A DNA stretch of 64,000 bases from Hyphomicrobiales bacterium (GTDB taxonomy: Bacteria; Pseudomonadota; Alphaproteobacteria; Rhizobiales; JACESI01): NCBI GenBank assembly GCA_013911885.1, contig JACESI010000002.1, positions 1 through 64,000 of the forward strand, given 5' to 3'. The notes beneath the pieces were generated by a model, which made no database searches, was not told the origin of the DNA, and saw only the letters and a program-made list of their open reading frames with translations. The stretch's first letter is position 1, and each line of letters begins with the position of its first letter. Position numbers and translations under genes: made by a program. Positions 45,644 through 54,188 of the stretch are shown here, piece by piece.

Positions 45644-46038
45644 CAGAATTTTCAGTGAGACATCGCAAAGGGTTACGGTTTCCGGCTCTGAGGCTACAAA
45701 TTGGATATACTCGGGAGAGGAGCGCGCAGGCAGAGGCCTCGCAGCTGGCTTCCGGGGTCCACCAAAGGATCCAGTTGGGGTCCAAGCCACTAACCCACTG
45801 ACTTTGCGGGTCCTTCCCAGCCCAAAACGTATACGGGCGGGCGAAGCGCGCAATATCGCCAGCGACAGGGCCGCTTTTTTGGGAAGCCACCCCTAGCAGG
45901 CATCCATCCGAGATCCGCTGAAAACCACAATAAAACAAACCTTTGGTACCGGATACGCCCGATGGCCGCTGGACCCCTCGTGGAGTCCAGGCTGGCTGCT
46001 GGTGTCCGGAGTCCACCCGATTGAGGCGAACCGACATC
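45644..46038. other. Non-coding stretch with short inverted repeats before the methylase
   Basis: 395 bp without a believable gene. It has repeated GTCC motifs: CTGGAC at 45969-45974 pairs with GTCCAG at 45985-45990, and a further GAGTCCAC follows at 46009-46016. An AT-rich run near 45920 could be a promoter. It may be a promoter region or a protein-binding or cos-like site. Confidence 0.5.
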
Positions 46039-47292
46039 ATGACGCTGAGCTTTGCCCCGGACGCGATCGAGATGTGGCCGCTGGCCAGGCTCCAACCCTA
46101 CGCGAAGAACGCGAAGGCGCATGGCGCGGACCAGGTCGCGAAGATCGCTGCCAGCATGGCGGAGTTCGGCTGGACCGTGCCATGCTTGGTCGCCGACGAC
46201 GGCGAGTTGATCGCGGGCCACGGCCGGGTGCTGGCCGCCACGCAGCTCGGGCTGACCGAGGCGCCTGTAATCGTTCTGGGCCATCTGACCGAGGCACAAC
46301 GCCGGGCCTATCGCATCGCTGACAACAAGCTGACGGAACTCGGGACCTGGGATGAGGCGCTGCTGTCGGCCGAGCTGAACGACCTTATGGCCGAGGATTA
46401 CGATCTGTCGCTGATTGGTTTCGATGACGCGGAGCTTGAGGCGCTGTTGGCTGGTGAGGTCGATCCAGATGCCGCGTCCCGAGAGGGCGAGGACGATGTT
46501 CCAGAGGCCCCCGAAACCCCTATCAGCCGTCCCGGCGATCTCTGGGTGCTGGGCAAGCATCGGTTGCTCTGCGGAGACGCGACGGTGGCAACGGACGTCG
46601 AGCGTCTACTCGGCGATGTGACACCACTGCTGATGGTGACCGATCCGCCATACGGCGTCGAATACGATCCCGGCTGGCGCAACAAGGCAGGAGCGGCCGC
46701 GACCAAACGCACCGGCAAGGTGCTGAATGATGACTGCGCTGATTGGCGCGAGGCCTGGGCGCTGTTCCCGGGCGATGTGGCCTATGTCTGGCACGGCGCG
46801 CTGCATGCGACGACGGTTGCGGAGAGCCTCGAGGCCTCCGGCTTCAACATCCGGTCCCAGATCATCTGGGCCAAGGATCGTCTGGTGCTCAGCCGCGGCG
46901 ATTATCATTGGCAGCACGAGCCGTGCCTCTATGCCGTGAAAAAGACCGGCAAGGGTCACTGGGCTGGCGATCGAAAACAAACGACGCTGTGGCAGATCGC
47001 CAACAAGGATCAGGACGCTGAAACCGTCCACGGGACCCAGAAGCCCGTCGAATGCATGCGTCGGCCAATCCTGAACAATTCCAGCCCCGGACAGGCGGTC
47101 TATGAGCCCTTCATGGGGTCCGGCACCACGCTGATTGCGGCCGAGACCACGGGCCGCGTCTGCTTCGGGATCGAACTGAACCCGGCCTATGTCGATGTCG
47201 CTGTCCAGCGCTGGCAGCAGTTCACCGGCCAAGAGGCCGTGCTGGACGGGCCCGGCCAGACCTTCGCCGATCTGACGGCGAACCCACGCTGA
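46039..47292 (+). CDS. ParB-domain DNA methyltransferase
   Basis: 417 aa. The N-terminal 100 residues are a ParB-like nuclease fold (VADDGELIAGHGRVLAATQL). The rest is an amino-methyltransferase with catalytic DPPY (LLMVTDPPYGVEYDPGW) and SAM-binding VYEPFMGSGTTLIAAE at the C-terminus, the permuted (beta-type) order. Such orphan enzymes methylate phage or host DNA, often to evade restriction. No partner endonuclease is adjacent. A fragment of a related methylase is present at 24060. Confidence 0.9.
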   Translation: MTLSFAPDAIEMWPLARLQPYAKNAKAHGADQVAKIAASMAEFGWTVPCLVADDGELIAGHGRVLAATQLGLTEAPVIVLGHLTEAQRRAYRIADNKLTELGTWDEALLSAELNDLMAEDYDLSLIGFDDAELEALLAGEVDPDAASREGEDDVPEAPETPISRPGDLWVLGKHRLLCGDATVATDVERLLGDVTPLLMVTDPPYGVEYDPGWRNKAGAAATKRTGKVLNDDCADWREAWALFPGDVAYVWHGALHATTVAESLEASGFNIRSQIIWAKDRLVLSRGDYHWQHEPCLYAVKKTGKGHWAGDRKQTTLWQIANKDQDAETVHGTQKPVECMRRPILNNSSPGQAVYEPFMGSGTTLIAAETTGRVCFGIELNPAYVDVAVQRWQQFTGQEAVLDGPGQTFADLTANPR

Positions 47293-47296
47293 GGCG

Positions 47297-48472
47297 ATGC
47301 ATGACCTGGCTTTACCTTCCTCCGGAGGCGCTTGCGGAGCCGGAGACCTGTTCGGCCTCTCGCTCTGTTCCGGTGCAGGCGGGCTGGACCTCGGGCTCAC
47401 CATCGCCTTGCCCGGATATCGAACTGTGGGCCATGTCGAACGGGAAACCTACGCCGCGGCCATTCTCGTGGCGCGGATGGAAGAGGCGGCCCTGGATCCG
47501 GCACCTGTCTGGGACGACGTTGGAACCTTCGACGGCCGCCCATGGCGCGGCGCTGTGGACATCGTCACTGCGGGCTATCCGTGCCAGCCGTTCTCCGTCG
47601 CGGGTAAACGCCGGGGCGCGGACGACCCGCGCCACCTCTGGCCGCATGTCGAGCGGATCATCGGAGAGGTCGAGCCGCCCTTCGTGTTCCTCGAAAACGT
47701 CGCCCATCATCTCCGCCTCGGCTTCCCCGAAGTCGCCGCAGGACTGGTCGGCATGGGCTACCGCCTTGCGGCAGGCCTCTTTACGGCGGCGGAAGTCGGT
47801 GCGCCCCACAAGCGCGAGCGGCTCTTCATCCTCGCGCACCGCGAGCACGACCAACTGGCCGACCCCGCGCGCCTGCTCCGGGACTCGCTCGAGCGGTGGG
47901 AACCGGACCGAGATGCTGCGGCTCTGGCCGACGCCGAGGGCAAGTGCGAACGAGAACCGGCAGACGAAACCGACACCCTCACAGGAAGCGGGCAAGCACG
48001 GGATGAACCTGGCGACCTCGGCTGCGATGTGGCCGACGCCGCAGACCGACAGCTTTCGCAGCCGGGGCGGTGCCCGGAAACACGAGAAAGGCTTGGACGG
48101 GATGGCCCGGGACTGGCCGACGCCGATGGCGACCGACGGCAACAAACCGAGCGCGGGCAACCGCAAATCGGCCGACCTGACCAGCGCCAGCCAGATGTGG
48201 ATGACGCCGACGGCGCGGGATCACAAGGACGGCGCGACGACATTGGCGAACACGCCGGTGAACGGCCTGCTTGGCCGCCAGGTCCTGGTGACGCCGATGG
48301 CTGGGAGCGATACCTCCGAGCCACGCCGGACGCTGAACCCAGCATTCGTCGAGGCGCTGATGGGCTGGCCCACCGGGTGGACCGCCTTCGGCTCTGCGGC
48401 AACGGCGTGGTCCCACTGGTTGCCGCGCATGCGCTGCGAACTCTCGCAGCTGAACTGCTGGCCGATGGATGA
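47297..48472 (+). CDS. C5-cytosine DNA methyltransferase
   Basis: 391 aa. Motif I is LSLCSGAGGLDLGL, motif IV with the catalytic Cys is AGYPCQPFSVAG, motif VI is FVFLENVAHH and the late motif X-like block is RLRLCGNGVVPLVAA. The central variable region carries repeated ADADG/ADAEG strings. The gene shares its entire length with a second open frame (47301-48485). The ATG at 47297 has only two bases between it and GAGG, so its ribosome binding site suits the other frame better. Confidence 0.85.
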   Translation: MHDLALPSSGGACGAGDLFGLSLCSGAGGLDLGLTIALPGYRTVGHVERETYAAAILVARMEEAALDPAPVWDDVGTFDGRPWRGAVDIVTAGYPCQPFSVAGKRRGADDPRHLWPHVERIIGEVEPPFVFLENVAHHLRLGFPEVAAGLVGMGYRLAAGLFTAAEVGAPHKRERLFILAHREHDQLADPARLLRDSLERWEPDRDAAALADAEGKCEREPADETDTLTGSGQARDEPGDLGCDVADAADRQLSQPGRCPETRERLGRDGPGLADADGDRRQQTERGQPQIGRPDQRQPDVDDADGAGSQGRRDDIGEHAGERPAWPPGPGDADGWERYLRATPDAEPSIRRGADGLAHRVDRLRLCGNGVVPLVAAHALRTLAAELLADG

Positions 48473-48485
48473 GGTGGTGGCATGA
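47301..48485 (+). CDS. Second, fully overlapping ORF with WPTP repeats
   Basis: 394 codons in a different frame from the cytosine methylase, open for the whole 1.2 kb. The C-terminal half carries repeated WPTP strings (LWPTPRAS, MWPTPQTD, DWPTPMATD) and ends with LNPAFVEALMGWPTGWTAFG, a pattern I know from annotated phage proteins. GAGG lies six bases before its ATG and its stop overlaps the next start (ATGA), both in favour of translation. The WPTP strings arise from the same DNA as the ADADG strings of the methylase. Whether both products exist is open. Confidence 0.5.
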   Translation: MTWLYLPPEALAEPETCSASRSVPVQAGWTSGSPSPCPDIELWAMSNGKPTPRPFSWRGWKRRPWIRHLSGTTLEPSTAAHGAALWTSSLRAIRASRSPSRVNAGARTTRATSGRMSSGSSERSSRPSCSSKTSPIISASASPKSPQDWSAWATALRQASLRRRKSVRPTSASGSSSSRTASTTNWPTPRACSGTRSSGGNRTEMLRLWPTPRASANENRQTKPTPSQEAGKHGMNLATSAAMWPTPQTDSFRSRGGARKHEKGLDGMARDWPTPMATDGNKPSAGNRKSADLTSASQMWMTPTARDHKDGATTLANTPVNGLLGRQVLVTPMAGSDTSEPRRTLNPAFVEALMGWPTGWTAFGSAATAWSHWLPRMRCELSQLNCWPMDEVVA

Positions 48486-48706
48486 AGCAGTCGCGCCTCA
48501 TGTCGCTGGTCGAGTCCGTTGCCAACGTATTTGTCGGCTACGGCGTCGCGGTCGTAACCCAGATCCTGATCTTTCCGATCTTCGGGCTGCACACGACGCT
48601 GGCGCAGAACCTGAAGATGGGCGCGATCTTCACTGTGGTGAGCATCGCGCGATCCTTCGCCCTGCGGCGGGTGTTCGAAGCGATCCGAATGCGAAGTGCC
48701 AAATGA
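48482..48706 (+). CDS. DUF7220-like small membrane protein
   Basis: 74 aa with two hydrophobic segments (VANVFVGYGVAVVTQILIFP and MGAIFTVVSIARSF) and a basic C-terminus. The start overlaps the WPTP frame's stop by ATGA. Such proteins recur beside phage methylases in alphaproteobacteria. The role is unknown. Confidence 0.72.
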   Translation: MKQSRLMSLVESVANVFVGYGVAVVTQILIFPIFGLHTTLAQNLKMGAIFTVVSIARSFALRRVFEAIRMRSAK

Positions 48707-48756
48707 CGAACCGCCGCCCAAGAAGGACGGCGGCATGGTTTGATAGGACTGATGCT

Positions 48757-49278
48757 TCAGGCGGCGGGCAGTTTGTAGACGCGCCCCCGATCCTTGACCT
48801 TCTCTGAAGTCACCTCGAGCCCGAGCTTTTTCTTGAGCGCGCCGGACATCGCGCCGCGCACGGTATGTGACTGCCATCCGGTTGCTTCCATGATTTCCGC
48901 GATGGTTGTGCCGTCTGGCGCGCGCAACATCGCGATGAGGGTAGCCTGCTTGGTGCCTTCACGCGGCATGCGGGCCTTGAGTGCCGCGTCCTTGGTCGGT
49001 TTGACCTCCGAGCTGTCAGGCTCAATGCCGATGGCGGCAAGGCCTGCGTCGGTGGCGATCAGCGTGATGCCGTGACCGTCGCCGGTCTCGCGCCAGACGG
49101 GCTCGCCGTTGCGCATATCGGCCTCGACCTCTTCGAGGAAGCCCTTGGCGAGCATGGCGCCGACCACCTTGGCGGCGGCCCCGCCGCGCAGGCTGTCGGG
49201 TAGCGGCAAAGCGATACTACCGTCGCGTTGAGATGCGGCGCTGAGAATGATGGCTTGGGTGTCGGTGAGTTTTGTCAT
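48757..49278 (-). CDS. DUF3489 protein, predicted winged-helix regulator
   Basis: 173 aa on the strand opposite to the surrounding phage genes, with GGAGG before the ATG. The C-terminal DUF3489 region (REGTKQATLIAMLRAPDGTT, then EATGWQSHTVRGAMSGALKK) has the form of a winged helix. An N-terminal half (AIILSAASQRDGSIALPLP) resembles another helical repeat. DUF3489 proteins are abundant in alphaproteobacterial prophages; DNA binding is inferred. Confidence 0.82.
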   Translation of the reverse strand: MTKLTDTQAIILSAASQRDGSIALPLPDSLRGGAAAKVVGAMLAKGFLEEVEADMRNGEPVWRETGDGHGITLIATDAGLAAIGIEPDSSEVKPTKDAALKARMPREGTKQATLIAMLRAPDGTTIAEIMEATGWQSHTVRGAMSGALKKKLGLEVTSEKVKDRGRVYKLPAA

Positions 49279-49368
49279 CTGTGCCTCCGTGGTTCAACCG
49301 CGCGGAATGCGTGGCTTCTACCGAGGCGAGCCCGCCGCTTGGGCGGGCGGGGACCGGTGCGCGATGGC

Positions 49369-49566
49369 TCAGTTGTCGCGCGCGATCAGGGCAAGGAGGA
49401 CGGCCGCCATGCCGCCGAGATATTCGCTGCGGCGAAACACGATCTCGTCGATCTCGCTCGCGGTGTTGATGGTCCGGTCGACCTGAAGGTCGCTGCCCAT
49501 GTGTGGCACAAGGCGGTTGGCCTCGAGGTTGTAACGCTCTGCAAGGGTGCTGTTAATCGGGCTCAC
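49369..49566 (-). CDS. 65-aa hypothetical protein with GTG start
   Basis: Begins at the GTG at 49566, which overlaps the stop of the upstream gene (GTGA). Sequence runs SPINSTLAERYNLEANRLVP to SEYLGGMAAVLLALIARDN. The overlap supports translation. The function is unknown. Confidence 0.62.
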   Translation of the reverse strand: MSPINSTLAERYNLEANRLVPHMGSDLQVDRTINTASEIDEIVFRRSEYLGGMAAVLLALIARDN

Positions 49567-49832
49567 TCCGCGTGTTCGCCTTCGCCGAAGGCGCTGTCGG
49601 TGATGCGCTTCAGGAGGCTCGCGTAGTGCTCGAGGCTGCCAACGGTAGCCCAGCCGATTTCGTCGGGATGGCATTTGAAATGCTCATCGCTGAGGCTCTG
49701 CAGCCGGGCGAGCCTCTCGTCGATCTCGGCCTTCTTGCCGATGAAGGCGTTGAGCGCGGCCTCTTTGTTGCGTCGTGCCTTCTCGGCGCGAAGCTCATGG
49801 CGGGGCGTTGTCTGCGGGTTCAGGCGGGTCAT
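49563..49832 (-). CDS. 89-aa hypothetical protein
   Basis: GGAG precedes the ATG at 49832. Mostly helical and charged (EKARRNKEAALNAFIGKKAE), with WATVGSLEHYASLLKRIT near the end. It leads a three-gene minus-strand group (89 aa, 65 aa, DUF3489) divergent from the terminase genes. Confidence 0.65.
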   Translation of the reverse strand: MTRLNPQTTPRHELRAEKARRNKEAALNAFIGKKAEIDERLARLQSLSDEHFKCHPDEIGWATVGSLEHYASLLKRITDSAFGEGEHAE

Positions 49833-49893
49833 CGTGGCGGCTCCGTGGTGAGTTGCATCGTTTTCGTAGGATCACGTTCGCTCTGGTGCGGAG

Positions 49894-49912
49894 GCTTATC
49901 AACTACATAAGC
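49894..49912. promoter_or_regulatory. Operator-like inverted repeat between divergent genes
   Basis: GCTTAT and ATAAGC form perfect six-bp arms around a seven-base spacer, in the AT-rich gap between the minus-strand group and the terminase genes. The position suits an operator for the DUF3489 or another regulator. Confidence 0.5.
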
Positions 49913-49943
49913 ACATGATTTTGAATGATAATCGGAGCGCGAA

Positions 49944-50504
49944 ATGGAGGGGTTGAGCGAGCGCCAGTATGCCGCCCGCATCGGCCGCTCACGTGGGGCG
50001 GTCCAGAAGGCCAAGAGCACGGGACGGCTGGTGTTGCACAGCGATGGCAGCATCGACGCGGAGGCCAGCGATGCGCTGCGTGCGCAGGCGACCGATCCGT
50101 CGAAAACCCGCAAGGCAACGACGCCGAAGCTCAAACCTGTCCCGGAGGCGGCGGTCTCGGCCGTGGGCGAAACGCTGCGCGAACAAGGGATGTCCGCCCC
50201 GCCGGTGGGCGGCGGCACGACGTTCCTGCAGGCCAAGACGGCGAACGAAGTACTGAAAGCGCAGGAGCGCCGCCTGCGGCTGCAAAAACTGAAAGGCGAG
50301 TTGATCGACCGCGCCCGCGCGCTGTCTCTGGTATTTCGACTGGCGCGTCAGGAGCGCGATGTCTGGGTGAATTGGCCTGCGCGTGCGGCTGCGCTGATGG
50401 CGGCTGATCTGGACGTCGAGCCTGCCGCGATGCAAAAGGTCCTGGAGAAACATGTCCGTGCCCAGCTCGACGATCTTGCCGAGGTCAAACCCGATCTCAG
50501 ATGA
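49944..50504 (+). CDS. Terminase small subunit (Nu1-like)
   Basis: 186 aa. The N-terminus is a helix-turn-helix (LSERQYAARIGRSRGAVQKA), as in Nu1 of lambda-type terminases, followed by a Pro-rich linker and a helical domain (LKGELIDRARALSLVFRLAR). It recognises the packaging site. GGAG lies before the ATG, and it overlaps the large subunit gene by 53 bases. Confidence 0.82.
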   Translation: MEGLSERQYAARIGRSRGAVQKAKSTGRLVLHSDGSIDAEASDALRAQATDPSKTRKATTPKLKPVPEAAVSAVGETLREQGMSAPPVGGGTTFLQAKTANEVLKAQERRLRLQKLKGELIDRARALSLVFRLARQERDVWVNWPARAAALMAADLDVEPAAMQKVLEKHVRAQLDDLAEVKPDLR

Positions 50505-52437
50505 GGATTTCGATGGCGCGGCCGAAATCCTGCGCGCCTGGAGTGAAGGTCTCACGCCTGATCCGGACCTGACGGTTTCGGAGTGGGCGGATCGGCACCG
50601 CATGCTGTCGGGACGGGCATCAGCCGAACCGGGCCGGTATCGCACGGCGAGGACGCCCTACATGGGCGAGATCATGGATCGGCTGTCGCCCGGCGATCCG
50701 ACGCAGCGGATCGTGTTCATGAAAGCGGCACAGGTCGGTGCGACCGAGGCGGGCAACAACTGGATCGGGTTCGCGATCCACCAGGCACCGGGGCCGATGC
50801 TGGCGGTCCAGCCGACGGTGGAATTGGCCAAGCGCAACTCGCGCCAGCGGATCGATCCACTGATCGACGAAAGCCCGGAGCTGCGCGAACGAGTCAAACC
50901 GGCGCGCTCGCGGGACGCGGGCAATACGATGCTGTCCAAGGAATTCGCGGGCGGCATCCTGATCATGACGGGGGCGAACTCGGCTGTGGGTCTCCGCTCG
51001 ACGCCTGCACGGTACATCTTTCTGGACGAGGTCGATGCCTATCCGGCATCGGCGGATGAGGAAGGTGATCCGGTGACGCTGGCTGAGGCGCGGTCACTGA
51101 CCTTTGCCCACCGGCGCAAGGTGTTCCTGGTCTCGACCCCGACAATCCGGGGTTTGAGCCGGATTGAGCGGGACTACGAGGCATCAGACCAGCGGCGGTT
51201 CTTTGTACCCTGTCCACATTGCGGCGCGATGCAGTGGCTGAAGTTCGAACGGCTTCGTTGGGAGAAGGGACAACCGGAAACGGCGGAATATCACTGCGAG
51301 GGCTGCGAACAGGCCATCGCCGAACACCACAAGACGGCCATGCTGGAAGCGGGCGAATGGCGCGCAACGGCCACGGCGGCGGATCCCAACACCGTCGGCT
51401 ACCACCTCTCGGCGCTCTATTCGCCCATCGGCTGGCTCAGCTGGGAGCGGATTGTGCGGGCGTGGGAGGCAGCGCAGGGGTCGGACGAGGCAATCAAGGC
51501 GTTTCGTAACACGATCCTCGGCGAGACATGGGTCGAGACGGGCGAAGCGCCGGACTGGCAGCGGCTCTACGACCAGCGAGAACGCTGGAAACCAGGCATC
51601 GTCCCTGCGGGCGGGCTGTTCCTGACCGCCGGGGCCGATGTCCAAAAGGATCGGATCGAGGTCGATGTCTGGGCCTGGGGCCGCGGGCTGGAGAGCTGGC
51701 TGGTCGATCATCTGGTCATTGAGGGCGGCCCTGGCGATCCGGCGTGCTGGCAGCAACTGACCAATTTGCTCAGTCAGACCTGGGAGCATGCCTCAGGTCT
51801 ACCGATGACGTTGGCACGGCTGGCGATCGATACCGGCTACGAGACGAGTGCTGTCTATGCCTGGTCGCGACAGGTCGGCTTTGCGCAGGTGGCCCCGGTC
51901 AAAGGCGTCGAGGGGTTCAATCGCTCGAGCCCGGTCACCGGCCCGACTTATGTGGACGCGACCATCGCAGGCAAACGCCTGCGGCGCGGGGCGCGGCTCT
52001 GGACGGTGGCGACGTCGACTTTCAAGACCGAGACCTACCGTTTCCTGCGGCAGGACCGCCCGACGCGGGAGGAAATCGAGGCTGGGCACCTTTGCCCGCC
52101 CGGAACGATCCACCTGCCAAACTGGGCGGACGGCGAGTGGTTGAAGCAATTCACGGCCGAACAACTGATCACGGTGCGCACCAAACGCGGCTTCGCCCGG
52201 CTCGAATGGCAGAAGCTGCGCGAACGCAATGAAGCTCTGGATTGCCGAGTCTATGCCCGAGCAGCCGCTTGGATATTGGGCGCAGATCGTTGGTCCGATG
52301 CGCGGTGGACTGATCTGGAAGCACAGGTCGGGATCACGGCGGAGGACGTGGCTGAGGACGGGGCGGGAAACACCACGCCCGCTTCTCGGCGCACGGGACC
52401 ACAGCGGCGAACCGTACGTTCAAGTTACATGAGGTGA
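50452..52437 (+). CDS. Phage terminase large subunit (GpA family)
   Basis: 661 aa. The ATPase domain has a Walker A-like VFMKAAQVGATEAGNNW and Walker B YIFLDEVDAYP, with the coupling motif LVSTPTIRG. A zinc-finger pair (CPHCGAMQW and YHCEGCEQA, about residue 250) and the C-terminal nuclease domain starting at LTAGADVQKDRIEVDVWAW complete the GpA pattern. It cuts and pumps DNA into proheads. GGAGAAAC precedes the ATG. Confidence 0.94.
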   Translation: MSVPSSTILPRSNPISDEDFDGAAEILRAWSEGLTPDPDLTVSEWADRHRMLSGRASAEPGRYRTARTPYMGEIMDRLSPGDPTQRIVFMKAAQVGATEAGNNWIGFAIHQAPGPMLAVQPTVELAKRNSRQRIDPLIDESPELRERVKPARSRDAGNTMLSKEFAGGILIMTGANSAVGLRSTPARYIFLDEVDAYPASADEEGDPVTLAEARSLTFAHRRKVFLVSTPTIRGLSRIERDYEASDQRRFFVPCPHCGAMQWLKFERLRWEKGQPETAEYHCEGCEQAIAEHHKTAMLEAGEWRATATAADPNTVGYHLSALYSPIGWLSWERIVRAWEAAQGSDEAIKAFRNTILGETWVETGEAPDWQRLYDQRERWKPGIVPAGGLFLTAGADVQKDRIEVDVWAWGRGLESWLVDHLVIEGGPGDPACWQQLTNLLSQTWEHASGLPMTLARLAIDTGYETSAVYAWSRQVGFAQVAPVKGVEGFNRSSPVTGPTYVDATIAGKRLRRGARLWTVATSTFKTETYRFLRQDRPTREEIEAGHLCPPGTIHLPNWADGEWLKQFTAEQLITVRTKRGFARLEWQKLRERNEALDCRVYARAAAWILGADRWSDARWTDLEAQVGITAEDVAEDGAGNTTPASRRTGPQRRTVRSSYMR

Positions 52438-52441
52438 ATTG

Positions 52442-52657
52442 ATGTCTACGATTGCCGAGCTCCGTGCCCGCCGCGAGGCGTTGGCCCTTCAACGCTCCTC
52501 TGGCGTGGCGCGCGTCAGTTACGACGGCAAAACCGTGGACTATCGCAGCGTCGCGGAAATCGACCGGGCCATCGAAGCGCTGGATCGCGAGATCGCGGCT
52601 GCCGAGGGACGACGGATCGTTCGGCAGGTGCGTGTGACGACGACGAAGGGTCTTTGA
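52442..52657 (+). CDS. gpW-like head-tail joining protein
   Basis: 71 aa. Helical start (STIAELRARREALALQRS), a short beta hairpin (GVARVSYDGKTVDYRS) and a second helix (IDRAIEALDREIAAAEG) give the gpW fold. It lies between terminase and portal, exactly where lambda W is. It is thought to seal the portal after packaging. Confidence 0.85.
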   Translation: MSTIAELRARREALALQRSSGVARVSYDGKTVDYRSVAEIDRAIEALDREIAAAEGRRIVRQVRVTTTKGL

Positions 52658-52660
52658 CTC

Positions 52661-54184
52661 ATGGGCCTGTTTGATCGTTTTCGCCGCCCATCCTCGGGCG
52701 GCCCGGCAGCCGTGTCAGCGCGCCTCGAAGGCGCTATGGCGAAACGACGGCTTCGCGGCTGGAACCCGCCGCTGGAAAACATCAATTCGCTGGTTGCCTC
52801 GGGCGGCCCGCGTCTCTTGGCACGGTCGCGGGAACTGGTTGTGACCAACGGCTATGCCGCCAATGCCTGCGAGGCATTTGCGTCGAACATGATCGGTGAC
52901 GGGATCAAGCCGTCGTCGCTGATCACCGATGCGGCGTTGCGTGACAGCGTTCAGCGGCTCTGGCTTGCGTGGACCGACGAGGCCGATGCCGACGGTTTGA
53001 CCGATTTCTACGGCCTGCAGGCCATGGTGGCGCGCGAGATGTTTGTTGCGGGCGAATGCTTCGTGCGTATGCGGCCACGGCGGACCGAGGATGGTCTGCT
53101 GGTGCCGCTGCAACTGCAGCTGCTCCAGTCAGAAATGCTGCCCTTCGAGAGGACCGAGACCGCGGCAAACGGCAATCGCATCCGCTGCGGCATCGAGTTC
53201 AACGGCATCGGCCGCCGGGTGGCCTATCACTTTCGGCGTCGCCATCCTGGCGACAGCACCGACCAAGGGGCTGTGATCCCGGAGACGGTGCGCGTGCCAG
53301 CCGCCGACGTGCTGCACATCTACCGACCCATTGATGCGGGTCAGATCCGGGGCTTGCCGCATGTGGCACCGGCCATGGTGCGGCTGTTTCTGCTGGACCA
53401 GTACGACGACGCCGAACTCGACCGGAAGAAGACGGCCGCGATGTTCGCGGGGTTCATCACCAAGACCGCGCCGGAAGACCCGATGATGGGCGAAGCGGAG
53501 GCAGATCTGGACGGGGTGGCCATCGCCAGCCTCGAGCCGGGCACGATGCAGGTGCTGCTGCCGGGCGAAGACATAAAGTTCTCGAGCCCCGCCGACGTTG
53601 GCGGCGGCTATGAGGCGTTTCAATATCGGACGCTCTTGTCGGTATCAGCCTCTCTGGGGCTGCCGTACCACCTCGTAACCGGGGATGTGCGCCAGGCGAA
53701 CTATTCGAGCCTGCGGGCAGAGCTGGTCGAGTTCCGCCGCCGCATCGGCCAGCTGCAACATGGGGTGATGGCGCACCAGCTGTGTCGGCCGATCTGGCGG
53801 CGCTGGCTTGAGACGGCCGTGTTATCGGGGGCGCTGGATGTCGGCAATCCCGCCGTCGCGCGGCCGGTGCAATGGATCCCGCCACGCTGGGATTGGGTCG
53901 ACCCGCTGAAGGACATCCAGGCGCAAGTGATGGCGATGGAAGCGGGTATCACCTCGCGCCGCAAGGTGGTCGAGGCCACCGGCTATGACGTCGAGGAAGT
54001 CGACCGAGAGAATGCAGCGGATGCCAAACGCGTCGCCGATCTGGGGCTGAGCTACCGCGCGAGCCCTGGTGAAACGCAAGGTGCGCGGGCGACCCCCACA
54101 GCGCAGCCTGATCCGGGTGATGGCACAGGCGAAGACACAGGCGACGGATCCGCCTCCACTGATCCCGCCACCGAACAGGAGTGA
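52661..54184 (+). CDS. Phage portal protein (lambda gpB family)
   Basis: 507 aa. Typical portal strings: SRELVVTNGYAANACEAFAS near the N-terminus, MVAREMFVAGECFVRMRPRR, HIYRPIDAGQIRGLPHVAPA and YSSLRAELVEFRRRIGQLQH. Twelve copies form the DNA entry ring. The C-terminal 40 residues are low-complexity (TAQPDPGDGTGEDTGDGSAS). It starts three bases after the gpW-like gene. Confidence 0.93.
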   Translation: MGLFDRFRRPSSGGPAAVSARLEGAMAKRRLRGWNPPLENINSLVASGGPRLLARSRELVVTNGYAANACEAFASNMIGDGIKPSSLITDAALRDSVQRLWLAWTDEADADGLTDFYGLQAMVAREMFVAGECFVRMRPRRTEDGLLVPLQLQLLQSEMLPFERTETAANGNRIRCGIEFNGIGRRVAYHFRRRHPGDSTDQGAVIPETVRVPAADVLHIYRPIDAGQIRGLPHVAPAMVRLFLLDQYDDAELDRKKTAAMFAGFITKTAPEDPMMGEAEADLDGVAIASLEPGTMQVLLPGEDIKFSSPADVGGGYEAFQYRTLLSVSASLGLPYHLVTGDVRQANYSSLRAELVEFRRRIGQLQHGVMAHQLCRPIWRRWLETAVLSGALDVGNPAVARPVQWIPPRWDWVDPLKDIQAQVMAMEAGITSRRKVVEATGYDVEEVDRENAADAKRVADLGLSYRASPGETQGARATPTAQPDPGDGTGEDTGDGSASTDPATEQE

Positions 54185-54188
54185 CAAT

